Shown: positions 45,427 through 56,391, counted from the stretch's first letter. The stretch: 64,000 bases of DNA from Pseudomonadota bacterium (GCA_023451735.1 JAEXYH010000047.1:39394-103393); one strand, 5' to 3'. Translations and numbers: made by a program. Notes: generated from the letters alone by a model not told the origin.

Positions 45427-45915
45427 CTAACCGCTCGTCATCCGGCGTATGATATTGGTCTTCCAATAGAACTGGTGCACCAGCACGCCGAGGATGTGCA
45501 GACAGATCAGCACCCAAAGAACCGTCTTCATCCAGCCGATATGGGCGAATGCCGCCATGCTGTTCTTGAAATAGAAGGCCCCGATCCCGGCAAGCGGCAT
45601 GATGATGAACATTGCGTAGAGCGACCAATGCACGATCGTCGCCACGATGCGCGAAAAGGCAGGTTCGGCTTCAGGATGCGGCGGCGCGCCAAGCGCGATG
45701 CGAAGACAGAGCCGCGTCAGGGCCAGCGCCAGGATCGCAATCCCCACATAGGCATGGATATTGGCGGACGTCATGATGTCGGGCGGGATCGGTTTGTCGC
45801 CGAAATAGAGTTCCCCGAAGGCCGTCATCGCATCGGAAAACAGAAGGTTGAAAAGGATCAGCACGGCCATCAGCCAGTGCAGAATGCGCTGCGACAGAGA
45901 GAATGCGGTCTTCAT
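45427..45915 (-). CDS. Cytochrome b561 family protein
   Basis: The 162-residue membrane protein has four transmembrane helices, each with a candidate heme-axial His: RILHWLMAVLILFNLLF, SANIHAYVGIAILAL, ATIVHWSLYAMFIIMP and LICLHILGVLVHQFYW. This is the bacterial cytochrome b561 (CybB-like) pattern; such proteins oxidise quinol with superoxide or respiratory partners. ATG at 45915 has AGGAAAG upstream; the longer frame adds 11 residues. It is convergent with the BCCT gene and lies downstream of the lpdA terminator. Confidence 0.87.
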   Translation of the reverse strand: MKTAFSLSQRILHWLMAVLILFNLLFSDAMTAFGELYFGDKPIPPDIMTSANIHAYVGIAILALALTRLCLRIALGAPPHPEAEPAFSRIVATIVHWSLYAMFIIMPLAGIGAFYFKNSMAAFAHIGWMKTVLWVLICLHILGVLVHQFYWKTNIIRRMTSG

Positions 45916-45968
45916 GTCCGTCACTTTCCTGAGAGAGCAATAAAACATGAAGTTTAGGACAGATGCGG

Positions 45969-46001
45969 AAAAGAAAAAGGCGGGACCGAAATCCCGCCTT
46001 T
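45969..46001 (-). terminator. Rho-independent terminator of the mdh-suc-lpdA operon
   Basis: On the minus strand AAAGGCGGGA pairs with TCCCGCCTTT around TTTCGG, followed by TTTTTCTTTT. It lies 24 bp after the lpdA stop. Confidence 0.92.
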
Positions 46002-46025
46002 CACATCTGTGATCTTCCGGACCGA

Positions 46026-47432
46026 TTACATATGGATCGGCTTGGCGAAGGTCGAGAGGGCTGCTTCCTTGACGGCTTCCGACATGGTCGGATGCGCGTG
46101 GCAGGTGCGGCCGAGATCTTCCGACGAGCCGGAGAATTCCATCAGAACGGTGATCTCGTGGATCATCTCGCCGGCGCCGAAGCCGACGATATGGCCGCCG
46201 AGAACCCGGTCGGTTTCCTTGTCGGCGAGGATCTTGACGAAACCGTCGGTCGCCAGCATGGCGCGGGCGCGGCCGTTGGCCGTGAACGGGAACTTGCCGA
46301 CCTTGTAGGCGATGCCTGCGGCCTTGAGTTCCTCTTCCGTCTTGCCGACCGAAGCGACTTCAGGCTGGGTGTAGACGACGCCCGGAATGACGTCATAGTT
46401 CACGTGACCATGCTGGCCGGACAGGATTTCGGCGAGAGCGACGCCCTCGTCTTCCGCCTTGTGCGCCAGCATCGGGCCCTTCACCACGTCGCCGATCGCA
46501 TAGATGCCGGCAACATTGGTCTTGAAGCCGTGATCGATTTCGACACGGCCACGGTTGTCGAGTGCTACGCCTGCAGCTTCAAGGCCAAGACCTTCGGTGT
46601 AAGGCTTGCGGCCGGTGGAGATCAGCACGACATCGGCTTCGACGGTCACGGCATCACCGCCCTTGACCGGCTCATAGGTGACCTTGGCGCCGGATGCGGT
46701 CTTTTCGACGGCCGTCACCTTGGCTTCGGTGCGGATATCCATGCCCTGCTTGGCGATCATCCGCTGGAACTGCTTCGACACGTCGGCGTCCATCGCACCG
46801 AGCAGCTTGTCGAGATATTCGATGACGGTGACCTTGGCGCCGAGACGCATCCAGACCGAGCCGAGTTCCAGCCCGATGACGCCGCCGCCGACAACGATCA
46901 TGTTCTGCGGAACTTTTTCCAGCGAAATCGCGCCGGTCGAGGACACGATGACCTTCTCGTCGATCTCGACATTGACGCCCGGAATGCCGGCAACGTCGGA
47001 ACCGGTGGCGATGACGATGTTCTTCGTCTCGAGTTCCTGCACCTTGCCGTCTTCACCTGTGACGGAAACCTTGCCGGCGGCAACGATCTTGCCGGTGCCG
47101 ATAAAGCCGTCGATCTTGTTCTTCTTGAACAGGAAGGCGACGCCGTCGGTGTTCGACTTGATGGTCGCATCCTTATGCGCCATCATCTTGGTCAGGTTCA
47201 GCGTCGGCGCTGCAACCTCGACGCCCAGCGTATCGACGCCATGGGCAACCTGATGGAACATTTCAGACGCATGCAGCAGGGCCTTGGACGGAATGCAGCC
47301 AACGTTGAGGCAGGTACCACCATAGGTGGCGCGCTTTTCGACGACAGCGACCTTCAAGCCAAGCTGCGCTGCCTTGATTGCGCAGACATAACCACCGGGA
47401 CCGCTTCCGATAACGACGACATCATAAGCCAT
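46026..47432 (-). CDS. lpdA: Dihydrolipoamide dehydrogenase (E3)
   Basis: The 468-residue flavoprotein reoxidises dihydrolipoyl groups of the 2-oxoglutarate (and other) dehydrogenase complexes with NAD. FAD site VVVIGSGPGGYVCAI, redox-active Cys41 and Cys46 (YGGTCLNVGCIPSKALL), NAD site IVVGGGVIGLELGSVW and the C-terminal His-Glu pair in CHAHPTMSEAV are present. Last gene of mdh-sucCDAB-lpdA, separated from sucB by two membrane-protein genes. Confidence 0.97.
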   Translation of the reverse strand: MAYDVVVIGSGPGGYVCAIKAAQLGLKVAVVEKRATYGGTCLNVGCIPSKALLHASEMFHQVAHGVDTLGVEVAAPTLNLTKMMAHKDATIKSNTDGVAFLFKKNKIDGFIGTGKIVAAGKVSVTGEDGKVQELETKNIVIATGSDVAGIPGVNVEIDEKVIVSSTGAISLEKVPQNMIVVGGGVIGLELGSVWMRLGAKVTVIEYLDKLLGAMDADVSKQFQRMIAKQGMDIRTEAKVTAVEKTASGAKVTYEPVKGGDAVTVEADVVLISTGRKPYTEGLGLEAAGVALDNRGRVEIDHGFKTNVAGIYAIGDVVKGPMLAHKAEDEGVALAEILSGQHGHVNYDVIPGVVYTQPEVASVGKTEEELKAAGIAYKVGKFPFTANGRARAMLATDGFVKILADKETDRVLGGHIVGFGAGEMIHEITVLMEFSGSSEDLGRTCHAHPTMSEAVKEAALSTFAKPIHM

Positions 47433-47494
47433 GTTCTAATTCCTGATTTCTGGTCTTGGCAGGCTCATTCCCGCCAGCGTTTCGAGAATGGCCC

Positions 47495-48136
47495 TCAGGC
47501 CGCTTTTTCAGTTGCGAGTTTGATTCCGAGCGCGATGAACACCACGCCGCTGGTCCGGTCGATCCACTTGCTGGCGCGTGAGAACGCAGCCCGCATGCGC
47601 GGCGTCGTCATGAATGTGCTGACGCCGACGAACCAGATGATCAGGCAGGTCGCCATCACCAGCCCGTAGCTGAACTTGATCGCCATCGGCGTATGCGCGC
47701 CAACGACGGTAGAGAAGATCGACAGGAAGAAGAAGACCGGCTTGGGGTTCAGCGCATTGGCGGCAAAGCCGAGCGTGAACGCCTTCAATGCAGATTGCGT
47801 CCGTGGAGCCTCACCCTGCGCCTCGGTAGAAACCGTGATCTCCGTCCGCCCGGCCTTCAAGGCCTTGATGCCGATATAGACGAGGTAGGCGACGCCCAGC
47901 CATTTGACGATATTGAACAGATAGACCGACTGCGAGATGATCAGCCCGAGGCCGAGGATCGTGTAGCTGACATGGAACATCAGCGCCGTGCCGATACCGA
48001 AACTGGTGATGATCGCCTGCCGCCGGCCATGCACCAGCGCCTGACGCATCACCATGGCGAGATCCGCCCCCGGCGAGACAATCGCGAAGGAGAAGATCGC
48101 CATCAGCGAGATCAGTTCGATCATATAGGCATGCAT
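47495..48136 (-). CDS. LysE/RhtB-family amino-acid exporter
   Basis: The 213-residue membrane protein has six hydrophobic segments and the LysE signature SFAIVSPGADLAMVMRQALV (residues about 16-35), followed by GIGTALMFHVSYTILGLG. These exporters remove excess amino acids or related metabolites. ATG at 48136 has AGGGA upstream and lies 11 bp after the MAPEG gene stop, inside the interval between sucB and lpdA. Substrate unknown; the place in a TCA operon may hint at glutamate-linked overflow, which is inference. Confidence 0.87.
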   Translation of the reverse strand: MHAYMIELISLMAIFSFAIVSPGADLAMVMRQALVHGRRQAIITSFGIGTALMFHVSYTILGLGLIISQSVYLFNIVKWLGVAYLVYIGIKALKAGRTEITVSTEAQGEAPRTQSALKAFTLGFAANALNPKPVFFFLSIFSTVVGAHTPMAIKFSYGLVMATCLIIWFVGVSTFMTTPRMRAAFSRASKWIDRTSGVVFIALGIKLATEKAA

Positions 48137-48147
48137 GGTGAAATCCC

Positions 48148-48561
48148 TCAGAGCAGCAGCGCGGCCATCATGATCAGCAGTCCGGCAAGGCTCAAGAGCC
48201 AGACGAGTGAGCGGACATAGGGAATACCGGCGAGATAAAGCGGGACATAAGCAATCCGCGCAATCAGCCATACCCAGGCACCACCGATGCCAAGCCCGGT
48301 CGGATCACCGATGAAGGCGAGGCCGAGAAGCAGGCCGATAAAGGCCGGATAGGTTTCCTGGTAGTTCTTCGAGGCGCGCGCAGCACGACCCGCTGCCGCA
48401 TTTTTCGGCGTGAGATCCCCGTCGCGCGGTCCCGCATTCCATTTGGAACCCAGTTCACGCGTGGCAAGATATCCCTGCAGCAGAACGTGAAAGAGCAGCA
48501 GGACCACACTTAAACAAAGTACCACCACGAGATGGGTCGCATTTGCCGAAGCGGGTTCCAT
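48148..48561 (-). CDS. MAPEG-family membrane protein
   Basis: The 137-residue protein has four hydrophobic helices and the MAPEG pattern: N-terminal helix followed by a polar cytosolic loop (LATRELGSKWNAGPRDG), then RAARASKNYQETYPAFIGLL, in which Arg/Asn/Glu residues form the glutathione-binding corner. Bacterial MAPEG proteins are glutathione-dependent transferases or peroxidases, often of unknown substrate. It begins 38 bp after sucB and is followed by a LysE gene. Confidence 0.85.
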   Translation of the reverse strand: MEPASANATHLVVVLCLSVVLLLFHVLLQGYLATRELGSKWNAGPRDGDLTPKNAAAGRAARASKNYQETYPAFIGLLLGLAFIGDPTGLGIGGAWVWLIARIAYVPLYLAGIPYVRSLVWLLSLAGLLIMMAALLL

Positions 48562-48599
48562 GCTGCTCTCCCTTAATTCAGGATGTTAGGCTTGAAGTC

Positions 48600-49829
<1,230 letters not shown>

Positions 49830-49890
49830 GATCTGTTTCCGTGTTTCTTTGGATTTCGTTTCGAACAATTTAGGGGAGACGGCTGAAAAG

Positions 49891-52890
49891 TCAGCCGCCC
49901 AGAGCGTCTTCGAGGAAGGCTTCGAGCTGTGCCAGATGCTTCGACATCAGGCCGGTCGCAGGCGATGCTGCTGCCGGGCGGCCCGTGTAGCGGACGCGCT
50001 GATACTTGGCATCGATATGCGCCAGAACCCATTCCAGGTACGGGTCGATAAACGCCCATGCACCCATGTTCTTCGGCTCTTCCTGGCACCAGACCATTTC
50101 CGCGTTCTTGAAGCGCGAAAGCTCGTTGATCAGAGCCTTGGCCGGGAACGGATAGAGCTGTTCGATACGCAGCAGGTAGACATCGTCGATGCCGCGCTTT
50201 TCGCGCTCTTCCAGAAGGTCGTAATAGACCTTGCCGGTGCACATCACGACGCGACGGATCTTGGCGTCCTTCTGCAGCTTGATCGGGCCGTCCTTGATGA
50301 CTTCGGCATCGTCCCACAGCAGGCGGTGGAACGAGCTTTCGCCCGCCAGTTCCGCCAGCGAAGAAGTTGCGCGCTTGTGGCGCAGCAAGGACTTCGGCGT
50401 CATCAGGATCAACGGCTTGCGGAAGTCGCGCTTCACCTGGCGGCGCAGGATGTGGAAGTAGTTGGCCGGCGTCGTGACGTTGGCCACCTGCATGTTGTCT
50501 TCGGCGCAAAGCTGCAGGAAGCGTTCCAGGCGTGCCGACGAATGCTCCGGACCCTGACCTTCATAACCGTGCGGCAGAAGGCATACGAGACCCGACATGC
50601 GCAGCCACTTGCGTTCGCCCGACGAGATGAACTGGTCGAACACGACCTGCGCACCGTTGGCGAAGTCGCCGAACTGGGCTTCCCAGAGGGTGAGCGCATT
50701 CGGGCGGGCCAGCGAGTAGCCGTATTCGAAGCCAAGTACGGCTTCTTCCGACAGCATGGAGTTGATCACTTCATACTTGCCCTGGCCCGGCTGCAGGTTT
50801 GCAAGCGGGATGTAGCGCTCTTCGGTGTCCTGATCGTAGAGAACCGAGTGACGCTGCGAGAAGGTGCCGCGTTCGCAATCCTGACCGGATAGACGGATCT
50901 TCGTGCCTTCGACGGCAAGCGAACCGAAAGCAAAGGCTTCCGCCATCGCCCAGTCGAGGCCTTCGCCGGTCTCGACCATCTGAGCGCGGTTTTCCATGAA
51001 GCGCTTGATTGTGCGGTGCGCGTTGAACCCTTCCGGAATGGTCGACAGCTTGCGGCCGATTTCCTTGAGGCTCTTCATCGGCATCGAGGTCTTGCCGCGA
51101 CGCTGTTCATCGGCATCGTCAGCCGAGCGCAGACCCGACCACTGGCCGTCCAGCCAGTCGGCCTTGTTCGGCTTGTAGGCCTGTCCGGCTTCGAACTCGG
51201 CGTCCAGATGCGCGCGCCAGTCGGCCTTCATCTTGTCGAATTCGGCTTCCGTCAGCACGCCTTCGCTTGCGAGACGTTCGGCATAGATCTCGGCCACGGC
51301 CTTGTGGGCGCGGATGACCTTGTACATCTTCGGCTGCGTGAACGCCGGCTCGTCGCCTTCGTTATGGCCGAAGCGACGGTAGCAGAACATGTCGAGCACG
51401 ACCGGCTTGTGGAACTTCATCCGGTATTCGGTGGCGATCTTGGCAGCGTAGGTAACCGCTTCCGGATCGTCGCCGTTGACGTGGAAGATCGGCGCCTCGA
51501 TCATCTTGGCAACGTCGGACGGATAAGGCGACGAACGCGAGAAGCCAGGATTGGTGGTGAAGCCGATCTGGTTGTTGATGATGACATGCATCGTGCCGGC
51601 AACGCGGTGACCACGCAGGCCCGACAGGCCGAGGATTTCGGCAACCACGCCCTGGCCCGCAAAGGCCGCATCGCCGTGCAGCAGCAGCGGCAGAACCTTG
51701 GAGCGCTCGGAGAGGGGGATGATGTTGTCCTTTTCCCAGACCTTGGCCAGCATGTCCTGCTTGGCGCGGGCCTTGCCCATGACGACCGGGTTGACGATCT
51801 CGAGGTGGGACGGGTTGGCGGTCAGCGACAGGTGAACCTTGTTGCCGTCGAATTCGCGGTCGGAAGACGCACCGAGATGGTACTTCACGTCGCCCGAACC
51901 TTCGACTTCGTCAGGCTTGAACGAACCGCCCTTGAACTCGTGGAACACGGCGCGGTGCGGCTTGCCCATGACGTTGGTCAGAACGTTCAGACGGCCACGG
52001 TGGGCCATGCCGACGATGACTTCTTCAAGACCCAGCTGGCCGCCGCGCTTGATGATCTGTTCCAGCGCCGGGATCAGCGCTTCGCCACCATCGAGGCCGA
52101 AGCGCTTGGTGCCCTTGAACTTGACGTCGAGGAACTGCTCGTAGCCTTCGCCTTCGATCAGCTTCGAAAGGATGGCCTTCTTGCCTTCCGGGGTGAAAGC
52201 GACGCCCTTGTCCGGACCTTCGATCCGTTCCTGGATCCAGGCCTTTTCTTCCGGGCTCGACATATGCATGAACTCGACGCCGATGGTCGAGCAATAGGTG
52301 CGCTCGAGGATCGCGATCATCTCGCGAACCGTCGCGTATTCCATGCCCAGAACGTTGTCGATGAAGATCTTGCGGTCGTAATCAGCCTCTTCGAAGCCGT
52401 AGGACTTCGGTGACAGCTCGTTATAATCCTCGACCGGGCTTGCGATGCCGAGCGGATCGAGCTTGGCATGGAGGTGCCCGCGCATGCGGTAGGCGCGGAT
52501 CATCATGATGGCGCGCACGCTGTCGCGGCTCGCCTGATGAACGTCGGCTTCGTTGACGGTTGCGCCCTTGGCGGAGGCAGCCGCTTCAGCCTTCGCCTTG
52601 ACCTTGGTTTCGATCGCCTTTTCCACGACAGGCCAGTTGCCGTCGAGAGCAGAGACGAGATCTCCGCCGGCCGCGATCGGCCAGTTCGAACGCTTCCAGG
52701 AAGCGCCCTGCGCTGCCTTCTTCACGTCTTCGGGGCTGTCGGCCAGTGCCTTGAAAAAGGCCTGCCATTCTTCCGAAACCGAATTCGGATCGGCTTCGTA
52801 GTTGGCGTAGAGTTGTTCGATATAGACGGCGTTCGCGCCGTCGAGGAACGAAGTGATAAGAAACTGCTCGTTGGCTTCTTGCCGGGACAT
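49891..52890 (-). CDS. sucA: 2-oxoglutarate dehydrogenase E1
   Basis: The 999-residue thiamine-diphosphate enzyme decarboxylates 2-oxoglutarate and passes the succinyl group to SucB. N-terminal E2-binding segment (TSFLDGANAVYIEQLYANYE), VIVGMAHRGRLNVLTNVMGK, the ThDP region GDAAFAGQGVVAEI and VINNQIGFTTNP, and the C-terminal GYEGQGPEHSSARLER are visible. Length is typical of rhizobial SucA. A 211-bp gap with two hairpins separates it from sucD. Confidence 0.98.
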   Translation of the reverse strand: MSRQEANEQFLITSFLDGANAVYIEQLYANYEADPNSVSEEWQAFFKALADSPEDVKKAAQGASWKRSNWPIAAGGDLVSALDGNWPVVEKAIETKVKAKAEAAASAKGATVNEADVHQASRDSVRAIMMIRAYRMRGHLHAKLDPLGIASPVEDYNELSPKSYGFEEADYDRKIFIDNVLGMEYATVREMIAILERTYCSTIGVEFMHMSSPEEKAWIQERIEGPDKGVAFTPEGKKAILSKLIEGEGYEQFLDVKFKGTKRFGLDGGEALIPALEQIIKRGGQLGLEEVIVGMAHRGRLNVLTNVMGKPHRAVFHEFKGGSFKPDEVEGSGDVKYHLGASSDREFDGNKVHLSLTANPSHLEIVNPVVMGKARAKQDMLAKVWEKDNIIPLSERSKVLPLLLHGDAAFAGQGVVAEILGLSGLRGHRVAGTMHVIINNQIGFTTNPGFSRSSPYPSDVAKMIEAPIFHVNGDDPEAVTYAAKIATEYRMKFHKPVVLDMFCYRRFGHNEGDEPAFTQPKMYKVIRAHKAVAEIYAERLASEGVLTEAEFDKMKADWRAHLDAEFEAGQAYKPNKADWLDGQWSGLRSADDADEQRRGKTSMPMKSLKEIGRKLSTIPEGFNAHRTIKRFMENRAQMVETGEGLDWAMAEAFAFGSLAVEGTKIRLSGQDCERGTFSQRHSVLYDQDTEERYIPLANLQPGQGKYEVINSMLSEEAVLGFEYGYSLARPNALTLWEAQFGDFANGAQVVFDQFISSGERKWLRMSGLVCLLPHGYEGQGPEHSSARLERFLQLCAEDNMQVANVTTPANYFHILRRQVKRDFRKPLILMTPKSLLRHKRATSSLAELAGESSFHRLLWDDAEVIKDGPIKLQKDAKIRRVVMCTGKVYYDLLEEREKRGIDDVYLLRIEQLYPFPAKALINELSRFKNAEMVWCQEEPKNMGAWAFIDPYLEWVLAHIDAKYQRVRYTGRPAAASPATGLMSKHLAQLEAFLEDALGG

Positions 52891-53012
52891 GGCCTATTGC
52901 GGGCGCCGCGCCCGCCTCCTCACGTGGTCGGAACCGAGGACCTCGCCGGCTCCGCATTCTCTGGTCTGTCGTCCTGTTATGCCGCCGCTGCGGCACCGTC
53001 TTTTGACGGGTC

Positions 53013-53083
53013 ACCCGCAGGCAAAAAAGCTTCCGCCTGCGGGTTGAAACTCGAGGTCCATCGCCGCCTGTCTATCGGCGGCG
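53013..53083 (-). other. Two hairpins in the sucD-sucA gap
   Basis: ACCCGCAGGC (53013-53022) pairs with GCCTGCGGGT (53035-53044), and CGCCGCC (53062-53068) pairs with GGCGGCG (53077-53083). On the minus strand neither is followed by a clear U-run, so the transcript likely reads on into sucA. They may be processing or stability elements, or partial terminators setting the sucCD:sucAB ratio. Confidence 0.5.
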
Positions 53084-53101
53084 AGTGACCGTTATGTGGC
53101 G

Positions 53102-54007
53102 TCAGCCCTTGAGGACTTCAACCAGCGTCTTGCCGAGGCGTGCCGGGGAAGGAGACACCTTGATACCTGCTGCTTCCATGGCTGCGATCTTGGATTCCGC
53201 ATCGCCCTTGCCGCCGGAAACGACAGCGCCTGCGTGGCCCATGGTGCGGCCCTTCGGAGCGGTACGGCCGGCGATGAAGCCTGCCATCGGCTTCTTGCGG
53301 CCCTTCTTGGCTTCGTCGATCAGGAACTGGGCTGCTTCTTCTTCAGCCGAGCCGCCGATTTCGCCGATCATGATGATCGACTGCGTGGCTTCGTCTGCAA
53401 GGAACATTTCCAGCATGTCGATGAATTCGGTGCCCTTGACCGGGTCGCCGCCGATGCCGACAGCTGTCGTCTGGCCCAGGCCTTCGTTCGACGTCTGGAA
53501 CACGGCTTCGTAGGTCAGCGTGCCGGAGCGCGAAACGATACCGACCGAACCCTTGCGGAAGATCGAGCCCGGCATGATGCCGATCTTGCATTCTTCCGGC
53601 GTCAGGACACCCGGGCAGTTCGGGCCGAGCAGGCGCGACTTGGACTTGTCGAGCTTGGCCTTCACGCGCACCATGTCCATGACCGGGATACCCTCGGTGA
53701 TGCAGGTGATGAGCGGGATTTCAGCTTCGATCGCTTCGATGATCGCGTCGGCAGCGCCTGCCGGCGGAACGTAGATCACGGTCGCATCTGCGCCGGTCTG
53801 TTCCTTGCCTTCGGCAACCGAGGTGAAGATCGGCAGCGCCGTGCCGTCGACGCCAGACGACCAGGTTTCGCCACCCTTCTTCGGGTGAATGCCGCCGACC
53901 ATCTTGGTGCCGTAATAAGCCAGCGCCTGTTCGGTGTGGAAGGTGCCGGTCTTGCCGGTCAGGCCCTGAACGAGGACCTTCGTGTCTTTATTGACGAGAA
54001 TGGACAT
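53102..54007 (-). CDS. sucD: Succinyl-CoA synthetase alpha subunit
   Basis: The 301-residue subunit binds CoA and carries the phospho-His. Visible are the CoA-binding VQGLTGKTGTFHTEQAL, IFRKGSVGIVSRSGTLTYEA, and the phosphohistidine segment ending FIAGRTAPKGRTMGHAGAV (His at about 246). It makes ATP/GTP from succinyl-CoA with SucC, 18 bp upstream. Confidence 0.98.
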   Translation of the reverse strand: MSILVNKDTKVLVQGLTGKTGTFHTEQALAYYGTKMVGGIHPKKGGETWSSGVDGTALPIFTSVAEGKEQTGADATVIYVPPAGAADAIIEAIEAEIPLITCITEGIPVMDMVRVKAKLDKSKSRLLGPNCPGVLTPEECKIGIMPGSIFRKGSVGIVSRSGTLTYEAVFQTSNEGLGQTTAVGIGGDPVKGTEFIDMLEMFLADEATQSIIMIGEIGGSAEEEAAQFLIDEAKKGRKKPMAGFIAGRTAPKGRTMGHAGAVVSGGKGDAESKIAAMEAAGIKVSPSPARLGKTLVEVLKG

Positions 54008-54025
54008 TCTTTCGATCCTTCCAGA

Positions 54026-55219
54026 TTAGGCTTTGATCGCCGCGACGATCTTCTTCGCCGCGTCATCGAGATCGTCGGCAGCGGTGATCGCCAGACCGGA
54101 CTCGTTGAGGATCTTCTTGCCAAGCTCGACATTGGTGCCTTCGAGGCGCACGACGAGCGGAACCTTCAGACCGACTTCCTGAACAGCTGCGACAACGCCT
54201 TCGGCGATGACGTCGCAACGCATGATGCCGCCGAAGATGTTGACGAGGATGCCCTCGACCTTCGGGTCAGCAGTGATGATCTTGAAGGCAGCTGCGACCT
54301 TCTCCTTGCCGGCGCCACCGCCGACGTCGCAGAAGTTTGCCGGCTCCTTGCCGTAAAGCTTGATGATGTCCATCGTCGCCATGGCGAGACCGGCACCATT
54401 GACCATGCAGCCGATATTGCCGTCGAGGGCAACGTAGGCGAGGTCCCACTTGGAGGCTTCGATTTCCTTGGAGTCTTCTTCGGTCTCGTCGCGCAGCGCC
54501 TTGACGTCGTCGTGACGGAACAGCGCGTTGCCGTCGAAAGACATCTTGGCGTCGAGAACGCGCAGATGACCGTCCTTCATGACGATCAGCGGGTTGACTT
54601 CGAGAAGAGCCATGTCCTTTTCGCCGAACGCCTTGTAGAGCGCCGGGAAGAGAACCTTGGCGTCTTCGGCAGCAGCGCCCGACAGTTCCAGAGCCTTGGA
54701 GATCTTGGCAACGTCGTCAGCCGTCACACCGGTTTCCGGGTCGATGGCGATCGTGTGGATCTTCTCAGGCGTATCGTGAGCAACGGCTTCGATGTCCATG
54801 CCACCTTCGGTCGAAACGACGAAGGCAACGCGACCGACAGAACGGTCGACCAGCAGCGAGCAGTAAAGTTCGCGCTCGATATCAGCGCCGTCTTCGATGT
54901 AGAGGCGGTTGACCTGCTTGCCGGCGTCGCCGGTCTGGGCAGTTACCAGCGTGTTGCCGAGCATGTCCTTGGCGTGTGCCACGACTTCCTCGATCGACTT
55001 CGCCAGGCGAACGCCGCCCTTGGCATCGGGGCCGAGTTCCTTGAACTTGCCCTTGCCGCGACCGCCGGCATGGATCTGGCTCTTGACCACGTAAAGCGGG
55101 CCCGGGAGCTGCTTTGCGGCGGCTTCGGCTTCTTCCACCTTGAGGATGGCAACGCCCTGGGCAACGGGCGCACCATAACCCTTCAGAAGAGCTTTGGCCT
55201 GATATTCATGGATATTCAT
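54026..55219 (-). CDS. sucC: Succinyl-CoA synthetase beta subunit
   Basis: The 397-residue ATP-grasp subunit starts MNIHEYQAKALLKGYGAPV and contains the nucleotide-binding KSQIHAGGRGKGKFKELG, the metal site in ALLEVNPLIVMKDGHL and the succinate-contacting NIFGGIMRCDVIAEGV. It follows mdh by 69 bp and precedes sucD by 18 bp in the TCA operon. Confidence 0.98.
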   Translation of the reverse strand: MNIHEYQAKALLKGYGAPVAQGVAILKVEEAEAAAKQLPGPLYVVKSQIHAGGRGKGKFKELGPDAKGGVRLAKSIEEVVAHAKDMLGNTLVTAQTGDAGKQVNRLYIEDGADIERELYCSLLVDRSVGRVAFVVSTEGGMDIEAVAHDTPEKIHTIAIDPETGVTADDVAKISKALELSGAAAEDAKVLFPALYKAFGEKDMALLEVNPLIVMKDGHLRVLDAKMSFDGNALFRHDDVKALRDETEEDSKEIEASKWDLAYVALDGNIGCMVNGAGLAMATMDIIKLYGKEPANFCDVGGGAGKEKVAAAFKIITADPKVEGILVNIFGGIMRCDVIAEGVVAAVQEVGLKVPLVVRLEGTNVELGKKILNESGLAITAADDLDDAAKKIVAAIKA

Positions 55220-55288
55220 GGGGCTTGATCCCTATTTGGATGACGTGAGCGCTGACAAAAGCCAGCGCTGAACCTTGCGAAAGCTGAA

Positions 55289-56251
55289 TTACTTCAGCGA
55301 AGGAACGAGGGCGATGCAGGCTTCGCAGAGACCGGCAACAGCGCCGACCGACTTCTGGAAGGCAGCTTCTTCGTCCTTGTTGAATTCGACTTCGACGATG
55401 CGCTCGACGCCGCCGGCACCGAGAACGACCGGAACGCCGACATACATGTCCTTGACGCCGTACTGGCCGGAAAGGTGAGCCGCGACCGGAAGAACGCGCT
55501 TCTTGTCCTTGAGGTAGGATTCAGCCATTTCGATCGCCGAAGCGGCCGGAGCGTAATAGGCAGAACCGGTCTTCAGGAGGCCGACGATCTCTGCGCCGCC
55601 GTCACGGGTGCGCTGGATGATCTGGTCGAGCTTTTCCTGCGTGGTCCAGCCCATCTTGACGAGGTCGGTGAGCGGAACGCCGGCAACCGTCGAGTAACGG
55701 GCAAGCGGCACCATCGTGTCGCCGTGGCCGCCGAGAACGAATGCGGTGACGTCCTGGACGGAAACGTTGAATTCTTCGGCGAGGAAGAGACGGAAGCGGG
55801 CCGAGTCGAGCACGCCGGCCATGCCGACGACCTTGTTCTTCGGCAGGCCGGAGAACTTCTGCAGCGCCCAGACCATCGCGTCGAGCGGGTTGGTGATGCA
55901 GATGACGAAAGCGTTCGGGGCATACTTCTTGATGCCGGCGCCGACCTGCTCCATGACCTTGAGGTTGATGCCGATCAGGTCGTCGCGGCTCATGCCCGGC
56001 TTGCGGGCAACACCGGCAGTGACGATGCAGACATCTGCGCCTTCGATCGCAGCATAGTCGCTGGCGCCGGTCAGCTTCGCATTGAAGCCTTCGACGGGGC
56101 CGGACTGAGCGATGTCGAGGCCTTTGCCCTGCGGAATGCCGTCGGCGATGTCGAAGAGGACGACGTCGCCCAGCTCCTTCAGGCTGGCAAGATGCGCCAG
56201 CGTGCCACCGATCATGCCAGAACCAATAAGTGCAATCTTCTTACGCGACAT
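55289..56251 (-). CDS. mdh: Malate dehydrogenase
   Basis: The 320-residue LDH-like malate dehydrogenase starts MSRKKIALIGSGMIGGTLAH. The specificity loop VTAGVARKPGMSRDDLIGIN carries Arg at the position that selects dicarboxylates, in contrast to the Gln of the lactate dehydrogenase at 24659. Catalytic His lies in LGGHGDTMVPL. ATG at 56251 has GAGAGGAAG upstream. First gene of the mdh-sucCDAB-lpdA operon, with an upstream region of 180 bp likely to hold the promoter. Confidence 0.98.
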   Translation of the reverse strand: MSRKKIALIGSGMIGGTLAHLASLKELGDVVLFDIADGIPQGKGLDIAQSGPVEGFNAKLTGASDYAAIEGADVCIVTAGVARKPGMSRDDLIGINLKVMEQVGAGIKKYAPNAFVICITNPLDAMVWALQKFSGLPKNKVVGMAGVLDSARFRLFLAEEFNVSVQDVTAFVLGGHGDTMVPLARYSTVAGVPLTDLVKMGWTTQEKLDQIIQRTRDGGAEIVGLLKTGSAYYAPAASAIEMAESYLKDKKRVLPVAAHLSGQYGVKDMYVGVPVVLGAGGVERIVEVEFNKDEEAAFQKSVGAVAGLCEACIALVPSLK

Positions 56252-56391
56252 GGAAATGCTTCCTCTCAAATCCCGACCTGCGGCAAGTTAGCGCAGGCTC
56301 TGCTTGCGGCAGCACGGATAGCCTCATCCGCCCAAAATGGCAAACGATTATTTCGAGGTCATATTTTTCAATCGGTTAGATATGATTTGAG

